A stretch of 39,064 bases of DNA from Pedobacter ginsenosidimutans (GTDB taxonomy: Bacteria; Bacteroidota; Bacteroidia; Sphingobacteriales; Sphingobacteriaceae), in assembly GCF_001442625.1 (NCBI RefSeq), contig NZ_LMZQ01000026.1, positions 1 to 39,064 of the forward strand. The letters are read 5' to 3'. The number at the start of each line of letters is the position of its first letter. Position 1 is the stretch's first letter. Position numbers and translations under genes: made by a program. Positions 14,883-22,617 of the stretch are shown here, piece by piece. A model generated the notes under the pieces. That model saw only the letters and a program-made list of their open reading frames with translations. It ran no database searches and had not been told where the DNA came from.

Positions 14883-15584
14883 TTAGTTGGTCGTAATATC
14901 GTTTTTGAAATGTTTGATCACCCTTTTTCCGAAAATACTGCTACCAATACGTACCATTGTACTTCCTTCTTCAATTGCAATTTTATAATCTGCACTCATT
15001 CCGGTTGATATTTCCTTAAAAGCATCGTCTTTACGGAAAAAGCTCACTTTAATGCCATCAAAAAATACTTTTAGCTCGTGAAACTCGGTCGTAATCTGCT
15101 TTTCGTTCTTGGTATTGGTGGCAATTCCCATTAAACCTACTATACGAATATTTTTCAATTCGGCTAACTCTTCGGCACGTAATAATTCAATTACTTCATC
15201 AAAACCAAGTCCGAATTTAGTGTCCTCATCAGCAATGTAAACTTGTAATAAACAATCAATTACACGTTTGTTTTTTCCGGCCTGTTTATTGATTTCCTGT
15301 AGCAGTTTCAAACTGTCTACCCCATGAATAAGTTTAACAAAAGGGGCAATGTATTTTACTTTATTGCTTTGTAAATGGCCAATAAGATGCCATTCGATAT
15401 CATTTGGAAGTTGCGCCTGTTTGTCTACCATTTCCTGTACATGGTTTTCTCCAAAAATGCGCTGTCCGGCGTTGTAGGCTTCTAAAATTGATTCTACTGG
15501 TTGTGTTTTTGAAACTGCAATTAGTTTAACCCCGCCTGATTCAACTTCGCTTTTATATTGTTTAAGATTATCAGCTATGCTCAT
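14883..15584 (-). CDS. yggS: YggS/PROSC family PLP-binding protein
   Basis: Pyridoxal-phosphate homeostasis protein with an alanine-racemase-type TIM barrel and no known enzymatic reaction. The PLP lysine is K26 in LIAVSKTQP. Family blocks FGENHVQEM, WHLIGHLQSNK, and the C-terminal STGMSADYKIAIEEGSTMVRIGSSIFG (phosphate-binding) are all present. 233 aa is full length. First gene of the operon with GNAT and lysC, divergent from the DUF4296 gene with a 69-nt shared promoter region. Confidence 0.93.
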   Translation of the reverse strand: MSIADNLKQYKSEVESGGVKLIAVSKTQPVESILEAYNAGQRIFGENHVQEMVDKQAQLPNDIEWHLIGHLQSNKVKYIAPFVKLIHGVDSLKLLQEINKQAGKNKRVIDCLLQVYIADEDTKFGLGFDEVIELLRAEELAELKNIRIVGLMGIATNTKNEKQITTEFHELKVFFDGIKVSFFRKDDAFKEISTGMSADYKIAIEEGSTMVRIGSSIFGKRVIKHFKNDITTN

Positions 15585-15653
15585 TTATAACTATTTTTGG
15601 TAAAATTAATAACCTTGCCGCAATTTGGGCAAAAAATAATATTTAAATTAAGC

Positions 15654-16211
15654 ATGAAGAGATTAATATGCGTTTTAATGACAGCTATATTATGGTTTGG
15701 TTGCAAACCCGGTATACCAGATGGCATTATTAAACCTGATAAAATGGAAAAGATTTTATACGATATGCACATTGTTGATGGCTACCTTTCAAGTATTTAT
15801 GTAGTAGATTCGGCAAAGAAGGTGGCAGCAGCTTATTATAAAGGGATTTATAAAAAATTTGGTACAGATTCTGCCGAATATAACAGGAGCTTAATTTGGT
15901 ATAATACCAACCCTAAGGAGTTAGAAGCGATGTATAAAAACATACAAAAATTGTTAGCCAAGCAAAAAAAGGGAACGGCGTTAGCCGACTTGATAATCAA
16001 GAAAAAGGCATTTAAAGCCGACTCGCTGGTGATAGCAAAGAAATTTAAGGCCGATTCTCTTGCGATCAGAAAAAAAATGAAACCTGATTCTTTATCGAAG
16101 GTTAAAGCAGTTGCTGAAATTGCAAAGAAGAAAAAGCAGGCCGATTCACTAATTAATATAAAAAAAGCTGGCGTATCGGAAATAGTTCCAAGTCCAGCAA
16201 TAGTACACTAA
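15654..16211 (+). CDS. DUF4296 lipoprotein
   Basis: 185 aa from the ATG at 15654. The frame is open further upstream to 15597, but only this start gives a signal peptide, MKRLICVLMTAILWFGC, with the lipid-anchored Cys17. Residues about 20-110 form the DUF4296 helical domain (KPDKMEKILYDMHIVDGYLS...YNTNPKELEAMYKNI). The tail from about 120 is a Lys-rich repeat built on ADSL (FKADSLVIAKK, FKADSLAIRKK, MKPDSLSK, KQADSLINIKK). Role unknown in the family. Followed 1 nt later by mutS2, so probably co-transcribed. Confidence 0.85.
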   Translation: MKRLICVLMTAILWFGCKPGIPDGIIKPDKMEKILYDMHIVDGYLSSIYVVDSAKKVAAAYYKGIYKKFGTDSAEYNRSLIWYNTNPKELEAMYKNIQKLLAKQKKGTALADLIIKKKAFKADSLVIAKKFKADSLAIRKKMKPDSLSKVKAVAEIAKKKKQADSLINIKKAGVSEIVPSPAIVH

Positions 16212-16212
16212 T

Positions 16213-18591
16213 ATGTTATATCCCGAAAACTGTTTAGAACGTTTAGGTTTTGTTGAGATCAGGCAACTGATTAGCAGGCATTGTTTAAGCCCGATGGGGC
16301 AAACAATGGTAGAAAAGATGCAGGTGATGAACCGTTTTGATCAGATTGATAAGTTTTTACGTCAAACGAACGAGTTTAAGAGTATCCTGCAAAATCAGGA
16401 ACCACTACAGATTAATACCTTTTTTGACATTAAGTCGCTGGTTGAAAAAATCAGGGTTGAGGGCACTTATCTATTAGAAGATGAGTGGTTTCAGGTATAT
16501 ACTTCACTGCATACTGTTTTCTCGGTACTTCGTTTTTTCGAAGAACGCGCAGAAGTATACCCTACACTAGAAGCTTTATTTGAACATCTGCCGATCGAAA
16601 AAACGATCCTTCGTAAGATAGAAACCGTTATAGATGCCAAAGGAAAGATTAAACCCAATGCATCAAAAGAATTGCAGGAAATTACCTCTGCCATTTCGAA
16701 AGCGGAGCAAGATGTGCGTAAGCGTATGGATTCGATCTACAAGCAGGCTATTGCCAATAATTGGGTTGCCGATGGCAGTTTAACTATTCGTGATGGTAGG
16801 ATGTGTATCCCGGTTTTGGCTGAGAACAAGCGTAAACTCAAAGGCTTTATACACGATGAATCGGCAACAGGACAGACAGTTTATATTGAACCTGAAGAAG
16901 TATTTACCTTAAATAATAAGCTGCGCGACTTAGAGTTTGACAAACGCCGTGAAATTATTAAGATTTTAATTGCCTTAACGGACGATTTGCGGCCATATTC
17001 GCCATTATTGCTTTCTTACCATGGTTTCCTTACCAAACTGGATTTTGTTCGTGCTAAGGCTTTATTTGCAATGGATATCGAAGCTGAAATGCCAGGTTTG
17101 TTAAAAGAGCCCAAAACCAAGCTGATTAACGCAAGGCATCCTCTGTTATCGATCTCATTTGCGGCCGAAAAGAAAACCGTTACACCTTTAAATATCCATA
17201 TAGATGCCGAAACCCGGGTGGTATTGGTATCAGGGCCAAATGCAGGCGGTAAATCGGTTTGTATGAAAACTGTTGGTCTTTTGCAGATTATGTTGCAAAC
17301 AGGTTTGTTAATTCCGGTTGATGCGAATAGTGAAGTAGGTATTTTTGAAAATATTTTTGCCGATATCGGCGATGATCAATCAATAGAAAGTGATTTAAGT
17401 ACCTATAGTGCGCACCTGAAAAAGATGCGCTATTTTGTAGAGCATGCTTCGCCAAAAACGATGGTGCTGATTGATGAGTTTGGTACCGGAACCGATCCGC
17501 AGTTTGGGGGACCAATGGCTGAGGCTGTTTTGGAGGTGTTGAACAATAAAAAAGTGAGGGGTGTAATTACTACGCACTATTCTAACTTAAAGCTTTTTGC
17601 AGGTAATACACCTGGTTTGGAAAATGCATCAATGCTTTTTGATAATGCCAAAATGAAACCGCTCTACATTTTAGAAATGGGTAAACCTGGTAGTTCTTAT
17701 GCATTCGAAATTGCTCAGAATATTGGTTTGCCAAAAGAGGTAATCCAGCTGGCTAAAGAAAAAACAGGATCTAACCAGAACCGAGTAGATACCATGCTTG
17801 TTGATCTGGAGCGCGAAAAGAAAAATGTTTATGATGCTAAGGTAAGTTTGGCCAATCAACAGAATAAAGCTAAAAACCTGGTTGCCGAAAACGAGAAGTT
17901 AAAAAGCTTTTTAGAGGAGAATAGAAAGGTACTGATTAAAGAGGCGAAACAAGAGGCGCAGAATATTATTAAAAATGCCAATAAACTGGTCGAAAACACC
18001 ATTGCCGAGATTAAGGAAAAGCAAGCCGATAAAGAGGTAACTAAAGAGCTCCGTCAGAATTTGCAGAAAGAACTGCTTAAAAATACTATTCCGAAAGAGC
18101 GCCCTAAACCAGTACAGGTAGTTGTTGGCGGCGAAATTGAAATAGGTGATTTAGTGAAATTTACGGATAGTGAAACCATTGGTCAGGTTTTAGAAATTAA
18201 CCGTAATGAACTGGTTTTGGCCATTGGCGATTTACGATCGACTGTTAAAAAGAACCGCGTTCAAAAGGTGAGTAACCGTGAAGCTAAAAAAGTAATTCAA
18301 AGCAGTGCAAATTCTTTTGCAGGGCGGATGAATGATGCGGTATCGGCCTTTAGGGCAGAACTTGATCTTCGTGGAAAACGCACTGAAGATGCCCTATTCG
18401 AAGTAGAGAAATATTTAGATAAAGCCATTATGCTCGGCTTTCCATCCATTAAACTGATCCATGGTAAAGGTGATGGTATTTTGCGTAAAATGATTAGGGA
18501 ATACCTGCGTAAATACAGCCAGGTAAATAGGATGGAAGATGAGCATGCGGATAGAGGCGGGGATGGGATCACCTATGTGTATTTGAATTAA
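16213..18591 (+). CDS. mutS2: MutS2 (MutS-family ATPase with Smr domain)
   Basis: 792 aa. The MutS core/clamp comes first (about 1-310). The ABC-type ATPase follows, with Walker A GPNAGGKS near residues 341-348, Walker B MVLIDEFGTGTDP near 417-429, and the switch H in ITTHYSNLKL. A long coiled-coil segment of about 510-620 has Lys/Glu heptads. The C-terminal Smr domain is about 715-792 (ELDLRGKRTEDAL, LIHGKGDGILR). MutS2 suppresses homologous recombination and also acts in ribosome rescue on collided ribosomes in some bacteria. It lacks the MutS mismatch-binding N-domain. Length is normal. Confidence 0.95.
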   Translation: MLYPENCLERLGFVEIRQLISRHCLSPMGQTMVEKMQVMNRFDQIDKFLRQTNEFKSILQNQEPLQINTFFDIKSLVEKIRVEGTYLLEDEWFQVYTSLHTVFSVLRFFEERAEVYPTLEALFEHLPIEKTILRKIETVIDAKGKIKPNASKELQEITSAISKAEQDVRKRMDSIYKQAIANNWVADGSLTIRDGRMCIPVLAENKRKLKGFIHDESATGQTVYIEPEEVFTLNNKLRDLEFDKRREIIKILIALTDDLRPYSPLLLSYHGFLTKLDFVRAKALFAMDIEAEMPGLLKEPKTKLINARHPLLSISFAAEKKTVTPLNIHIDAETRVVLVSGPNAGGKSVCMKTVGLLQIMLQTGLLIPVDANSEVGIFENIFADIGDDQSIESDLSTYSAHLKKMRYFVEHASPKTMVLIDEFGTGTDPQFGGPMAEAVLEVLNNKKVRGVITTHYSNLKLFAGNTPGLENASMLFDNAKMKPLYILEMGKPGSSYAFEIAQNIGLPKEVIQLAKEKTGSNQNRVDTMLVDLEREKKNVYDAKVSLANQQNKAKNLVAENEKLKSFLEENRKVLIKEAKQEAQNIIKNANKLVENTIAEIKEKQADKEVTKELRQNLQKELLKNTIPKERPKPVQVVVGGEIEIGDLVKFTDSETIGQVLEINRNELVLAIGDLRSTVKKNRVQKVSNREAKKVIQSSANSFAGRMNDAVSAFRAELDLRGKRTEDALFEVEKYLDKAIMLGFPSIKLIHGKGDGILRKMIREYLRKYSQVNRMEDEHADRGGDGITYVYLN

Positions 18592-18736
18592 TTGTGGTGC
18601 CAGATGTTACAATCTGGCACTGTAAATAATATTTTGCGATAAAATTGCAATGCTATTTATGCACTCGTTAAAAACGAGCGCAGGCATAAGTATGGTTGTA
18701 GTGTCGGATGTTTACTATCTGAAATTCTCGTGTAGG

Positions 18737-18854
18737 CGTCATTCCCAACCCGATAGCTATCGGGTTGATTGGGAACCACGAAGTGCTCATCGAAGATAAT
18801 CTTAATGCCTTATAATACTTTGAGTCTAAGATCCCCGCGTGCGCGAGGATGACG
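18737..18854. repeat. Composite dispersed repeat with CCCGATAGCTATCGGG core
   Basis: Begins CGTCATTCCCAACCCGATAG, has the 16-nt perfect palindrome CCCGATAGCTATCGGG, and ends GCGCGAGGATGACG. Shares its core palindrome with the element at 11618. Confidence 0.7.
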
Positions 18855-18941
18855 ATAAGGGGTAAAATACTTGTGTAATCATCATTGCACTGTGCTTCGC
18901 TCAAAATGACGTCCGCCAAGTAAAACAATAAAACTTTATAG

Positions 18942-18972
18942 CCGTAACGTTGTTATTTCTAAAACGTTACGG
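18942..18972. promoter_or_regulatory. Perfect 10-bp inverted repeat abutting a start codon
   Basis: CCGTAACGTT (18942-18951) and AACGTTACGG (18963-18972) with an 11-nt A/T loop; the ATG of the next gene is at 18975. It may be an operator, or an RNA hairpin that hides the translation start. There is no T-run, so it is not a terminator. Confidence 0.6.
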
Positions 18973-18974
18973 TT

Positions 18975-20063
18975 ATGAGGGCAATACTACTCTGCTTATT
19001 TGTAATGCTATTCGTTACAAATTGCAAAAAGAATGGTGATGATAATGACGATCCGGGTAATTTACCTGATGTAGAATTAAAATCAAAAGTAGTTGTATCT
19101 GGATTGAGCCTTCCATGGGAAATGGTTTATGGCCCTGATAATTTCATTTGGTTTACCGAGAAAGCAGGTAAAATTAGTCGTTTAAATCCCACCAACGGAC
19201 AAGTAACACCCTTACTTACCATAACCGAAGTTCGTACTAATGGAGAAGGCGGCCTGCTTGGAATGACGCTACATCCCGATTTTACCAGCAATCCTTACGT
19301 TTATGTAGTGTATGGCTATGGTAGTACCTATAAAGCCAAAGTTGTACGTTACACTTACAGTGGAGGAAGTTTAACAAGCTCACAGGTTTTATTGGATCAG
19401 ATTCCTGCTGCTTCAATCCACAATGGTTCGCGTTTGCTAATCAGTGGCGGTAAACTTTTTATCAGTACCGGCGATGCTGCTGATACTGGCACTCCCCAAA
19501 ATGTTAATTCTTTAGCGGGTAAAATTTTAAGGATAAATTTAGATGGCTCGATTCCCGGTGATAATCCTTATCCAAATAACCCGGTTTGGTCTTTAGGACA
19601 TCGAAATGCACAAGGATTGACCCAGGTGGGTAATAAAATTTTCTCTTCTGAGCATGGACCTGATTCTGATGATGAGATTAATATTATCGAAAAGGGAAGA
19701 AACTACGGATGGCCAAATATTAAAGGTTTTTGTAATGAAAGCGGAGAACAATCGTTTTGCAGTTCGAACAATGTGGTAGAGCCGCTAATCAATTGGACAC
19801 CAACCATTGCACCTAGCGGTTTGGCTTATTACAATTCTGATTATATTCCACAGTTTAAAAATTCGTTGTTGCTGGGTGTATTAAAAGGAACTAAATTAAT
19901 GCAGCTTAAATTGGATGATACACAAACAAAAATCATAGGAACGAAAGATTTTTATGTAAACACTTATGGCAGGATCAGGGCAGTTTGCCAATCGCCAGAA
20001 GGGAAAATTTATATCTGTACCAGTAATGGAAACGACGATAAAATTATAGAAATTGCGAAGTAG
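18975..20063 (+). CDS. Glucose/sorbosone dehydrogenase-like (PQQ-type) lipoprotein
   Basis: 362 aa. A signal peptide ends at Cys17 (VMLFVTNC), so a lipoprotein is likely although Asn at -1 is unusual. The mature part is a six-bladed propeller of the GSDH/Yli-type: GLSLPWEMVYGPDNFIWFTEKAG, EGGLLGMTLHPDF, RNAQGLTQVGNKIFSSEHGP and EINIIEKGRNYGWP are family blocks. The His in SEHGP and residues near it form the cofactor/metal site in aldose sugar dehydrogenases. Substrate is unknown; PQQ may have to be scavenged, since no PQQ genes are seen here. A 10-bp inverted repeat precedes the start. Confidence 0.87.
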   Translation: MRAILLCLFVMLFVTNCKKNGDDNDDPGNLPDVELKSKVVVSGLSLPWEMVYGPDNFIWFTEKAGKISRLNPTNGQVTPLLTITEVRTNGEGGLLGMTLHPDFTSNPYVYVVYGYGSTYKAKVVRYTYSGGSLTSSQVLLDQIPAASIHNGSRLLISGGKLFISTGDAADTGTPQNVNSLAGKILRINLDGSIPGDNPYPNNPVWSLGHRNAQGLTQVGNKIFSSEHGPDSDDEINIIEKGRNYGWPNIKGFCNESGEQSFCSSNNVVEPLINWTPTIAPSGLAYYNSDYIPQFKNSLLLGVLKGTKLMQLKLDDTQTKIIGTKDFYVNTYGRIRAVCQSPEGKIYICTSNGNDDKIIEIAK

Positions 20064-20068
20064 ATCGA

Positions 20069-20230
20069 CTATTTTTTCCGTCCAGGGCACTTTTTACAGC
20101 GTTTACCTTTCTTAAATTTCTCACAACATTTTTTGTGCTCAGCCGTACAGCTGAAAATAAAACCCATGCCTTTTTGAAATTCAGGATCGGTGGGTAACAT
20201 GAATAGGCTTTCTTCTCTCTCGTAAATCAT
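20069..20230 (-). CDS. Small cysteine- and lysine-rich protein, 53 aa
   Basis: Start chosen at the ATG at 20230 (MIYEREESLFMLP). The frame runs upstream to 20272, but a -7 box TACCTTTG at 20245-20238 lies inside that extension, just 7 nt before the chosen ATG. Five cysteines occur in the last 28 residues (FSCTAEHKKCCEKFKKGKRC then KKCPGRKK), a spacing that could bind zinc or a cluster, followed by a basic tail that could touch nucleic acid. No family name is recognised. Convergent with the sugar dehydrogenase gene, 5 nt apart. Confidence 0.62.
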   Translation of the reverse strand: MIYEREESLFMLPTDPEFQKGMGFIFSCTAEHKKCCEKFKKGKRCKKCPGRKK

Positions 20231-20237
20231 TGCAGCA

Positions 20238-20245
20238 CAAAGGTA
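20238..20245 (-). promoter_or_regulatory. -7 element TACCTTTG of the Cys-rich small gene
   Basis: Minus strand TACCTTTG ending 7 nt before the ATG at 20230; predicts a nearly leaderless transcript and decides the start. Confidence 0.5.
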
Positions 20246-20360
20246 ATAGTTATTTAGATTAATTCCAATCAATTAATATTCCTGGAAGATTTAAAAATTA
20301 TTAATGCTACATTTTTGAAGGCAATTTGTAATTTAGCGAACTAACCAAAAAAATCATAAA

Positions 20361-21065
20361 ATGATAAATAAAGTGGTATCTGGAGCTGAAGAAGCGATCA
20401 AAGATATATCAGATGGCGCAACCATCATGCTTGGCGGTTTTGGGCTTTGTGGTATTCCAGAAAATTGCATAAATGCTTTGGTAAACAAACAAGTCAAAAA
20501 TTTAACCTGTATTTCGAATAATGCCGGTGTAGATGATTTCGGTATCGGTTTAATGCTAAAACAACGTCAGGTTAAAAAAATGATTTCTTCGTATGTAGGT
20601 GAAAATGCCGAATTTGAAAGGCAATTGCTGAGTGGCGAACTCGAAGTAGACCTTATTCCACAAGGTACTTTAGCTACGCGTTGTCTGGCTGCCGGATATG
20701 GTATGCCTGCAATTTTTACGCCTGCAGGTGTGGGTACTGAAGTGGCAGAAGGTAAAGAAGTACGCAATTTTGATGGCAAGGATTATTTGATGGAATATGC
20801 TTTTGATGCCGATTTTGCTATTGTTAAAGCCTGGAAAGGAGATACCGCTGGGAATTTAATCTTCAGATCAACAAGTAGAAATTTTAATCCGGTTATGGCC
20901 ATGGCAGGTAAAATAACCATTGCCGAGGTAGAGGAACTGGTAGAGGCCGGCGAACTTGATCCGGATTATATTCATACGCCTGGTATTTATGTTCATCGGA
21001 TTTTTCAGGGGAAAGATTATGAGAAAAGAATCGAGCAGCGAACGGTGAGGAAGTCCGAAGTCTGA
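20361..21065 (+). CDS. scoA: 3-oxoacid CoA-transferase subunit A
   Basis: 234-aa alpha subunit of succinyl-CoA:3-ketoacid CoA-transferase, which moves CoA from succinyl-CoA to acetoacetate in ketone-body/branched-chain use. Opening block VSGAEEAIKDISDGATIMLGGFGLCGIPENCI is typical of subunit A, as is the later GVGTEVAEGKEVRNFDGKDYLMEYA. The catalytic Glu is in the partner subunit. Followed 79 nt later by scoB; the gap holds a degenerate GAAGTCCGAAGTC repeat. Confidence 0.93.
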   Translation: MINKVVSGAEEAIKDISDGATIMLGGFGLCGIPENCINALVNKQVKNLTCISNNAGVDDFGIGLMLKQRQVKKMISSYVGENAEFERQLLSGELEVDLIPQGTLATRCLAAGYGMPAIFTPAGVGTEVAEGKEVRNFDGKDYLMEYAFDADFAIVKAWKGDTAGNLIFRSTSRNFNPVMAMAGKITIAEVEELVEAGELDPDYIHTPGIYVHRIFQGKDYEKRIEQRTVRKSEV

Positions 21066-21085
21066 AGTCGGGAGTCCGAAGTCGA
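21049..21085. repeat. Degenerate AGTCCGAAGTC tandem repeat
   Basis: Four imperfect copies of a roughly 9-10 nt unit (GAAGTCC / GAAGTCT / GGAGTCC / GAAGTCG) straddling the scoA stop codon. The last codons of scoA are formed by the first repeat units, so the repeat has grown into the gene end. Confidence 0.6.
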
Positions 21086-21144
21086 ATAGCAAATCCGATC
21101 AATCCTCAGTCTATCCATTCAAAACTCATTCATTTACATTTTTT

Positions 21145-21804
21145 ATGTTTTCAAAAGAAGAAATTGCACAGCGCATTGCTAAAGAAATAAAAGACGGATA
21201 CTATGTTAACCTTGGTATCGGCATACCTACTTTGGTTGCCAATTATATTCCAAAGGGAATTAACGTAGTGTTACAGTCTGAAAACGGCTTATTGGGTATG
21301 GGGCCATTTCCTTTCGAAGGAGAGGAAGATGCCGATTTAATTAACGCAGGGAAACAGACCATTACTACTTTGCCTGGATCATCAATTTTTGATTCGGCCA
21401 TGAGTTTTGGGATGATCCGTGCACAAAAAGTAGATCTGACTATTCTGGGAGCCATGGAGGTATCAGAAAATGGTGATATTGCCAACTGGAAAATCCCAGG
21501 TAAAATGGTAAAGGGAATGGGAGGGGCTATGGATTTAGTAGCATCAGCCAAAAATATTATTGTGGCGATGCAACACATCAATAAAGCCGGAGAAAGTAAA
21601 TTATTACCTAAATGTACTTTGCCTTTAACCGGTGTAAAATGCATCAAAAAAATTGTAACTGAATTGGCAGTTTTAGATATTCTGCCCGAAGGTGGATTTA
21701 AACTTTTAGAGCGTGCACCAGGCGTAAGTATAGAATTTATACAACAATCTACGGCTGGAAGACTGGTAGTAGAAGGAGAGATTCCAGAAATGAGATTGGA
21801 TTAA
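21145..21804 (+). CDS. scoB: 3-oxoacid CoA-transferase subunit B
   Basis: 219-aa beta subunit. The catalytic glutamate is E46 in VVLQSENGLLGMGP, the conserved S-E-N-G motif that forms the glutamyl-CoA thioester. Other blocks are VNLGIGIPTLVANYIP, the GSSIFDSAMSFGMIR stretch and KMVKGMGGAMDLV. Works with subunit A as a heterotetramer in the cytoplasm. Length is normal. Confidence 0.94.
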   Translation: MFSKEEIAQRIAKEIKDGYYVNLGIGIPTLVANYIPKGINVVLQSENGLLGMGPFPFEGEEDADLINAGKQTITTLPGSSIFDSAMSFGMIRAQKVDLTILGAMEVSENGDIANWKIPGKMVKGMGGAMDLVASAKNIIVAMQHINKAGESKLLPKCTLPLTGVKCIKKIVTELAVLDILPEGGFKLLERAPGVSIEFIQQSTAGRLVVEGEIPEMRLD

Positions 21805-21856
21805 ATTGGTGGTTTGTGGGAGGATAAATCGGGGTGGTTAGATTCTAGAAAACGGT

Positions 21857-21885
21857 CGTCATTCCCGCGCAGGCGGGAATCTTAA
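21857..21885. repeat. Dispersed repeat with CCCGC palindrome
   Basis: CGTCATTCCCGCGCAGGCGG then GAATCTTAA; the arms ATTCCCGC/GCGGGAAT pair around a short GCAG loop. Same family as the other GTCAT repeats. Confidence 0.65.
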
Positions 21886-21928
21886 TGCACACTCAAGCCT
21901 ATCAAGGCATTACGATTCCCAGGCAAAA

Positions 21929-21963
21929 AAAGAAGTCAAGCTTTTAAAGCTTGACTTCTTTAA
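21929..21963. terminator. Bidirectional terminator between scoB and udk
   Basis: AAAGAAGTCAAGCTTT palindrome with perfect arms (15 bp) and A/T tracts at both ends, between convergent genes ending at 21804 and 21967. Confidence 0.85.
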
Positions 21964-21966
21964 AGT

Positions 21967-22617
21967 TTATTGTATATCTACTAAAATGCTGTTTCTTAAA
22001 TCGTTGGAGATATCTTCTGTGATACCGATAATTTCTTCAGGTTCGTTGGTGTTATTCATTATTACCTTATTACATTGTTCGCGATACGGCAATAAATATT
22101 CTTTATAGGCTGGCACAACATGGTTATGCCATTTGTACAACACATCATCTTCAGGGTAGCCGCGCTCTAAACCATCTCTTTTTATTCGGCGGTCTAAAGC
22201 AACCTGCTCATCTGCATCAACAAAAATGGTATGATCCAGCAGTGCTGCAATTTCTTTAAAATGAAGGATAAAAAGACCCTCAACAATAATAATAGGCGCC
22301 GATTTAATCTCCAGAATTTTAACAACGGCTAATGGATTATTGAAGTTGTATTCTTTTTTATAAACAACCTCGCCGCTCATTAACTGTTTAATATCTCTTA
22401 AAAACTGTTCGCTATCAATGGTAGAAGGGAGGTCGAAGTTGTATAACTTGTTTTCTTCCTGTGTCATCTCGCCCGCTGGGATATAATAGTCATCCTGCGA
22501 TACGAGTGTTACTTCATCCTGTTTAAAATGGTGAAGAAAGCAGTTTAAGAAAAATGTTTTACCCGATCCGCTACCACCGGCAATACCAATTATAAATGGC
22601 TTTTTGTTCAAACTCAT
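21967..22617 (-). CDS. udk: Uridine kinase
   Basis: 216-aa P-loop kinase that phosphorylates uridine and cytidine for pyrimidine salvage. The Walker A motif is GGSGSGKT (14-21); SQDDYY and the DLPSTIDSEQFLRDIKQL segment, with ERGYPEDDV later, follow the uridine-kinase/PRK pattern. The start ATG overlaps the stop of the upstream LysM gene by 4 nt (ATGA), so translation is probably coupled. Confidence 0.9.
   Translation of the reverse strand: MSLNKKPFIIGIAGGSGSGKTFFLNCFLHHFKQDEVTLVSQDDYYIPAGEMTQEENKLYNFDLPSTIDSEQFLRDIKQLMSGEVVYKKEYNFNNPLAVVKILEIKSAPIIIVEGLFILHFKEIAALLDHTIFVDADEQVALDRRIKRDGLERGYPEDDVLYKWHNHVVPAYKEYLLPYREQCNKVIMNNTNEPEEIIGITEDISNDLRNSILVDIQ

Larger units (their letters stand above)
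18592..18974. other. Intergenic region made mostly of dispersed repeats
   Basis: No gene. A hairpin GTGCCAGAT/ATCTGGCAC at 18597-18620 follows the mutS2 stop (possible terminator without a T-run). A composite GTCAT...ATGAC repeat spans 18737-18854, and another repeat end CTTCGCTCAAAATGACG lies at 18895-18911. A 10-bp inverted repeat just before the next start codon is listed separately. The apparent 86-codon minus-strand frame across 18668-18928 consists of repeat sequence. Confidence 0.7.

Noticed and set aside
18668..18928. 86-codon minus-strand frame
   Set aside because: Lies within dispersed GTCAT repeats and has no signal, domain or promoter.
21243..21647. 134-codon minus-strand open frame inside scoB
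   Set aside because: Fully antisense to a clear scoB gene; the translation has no family features and is a by-product of scoB codon use.
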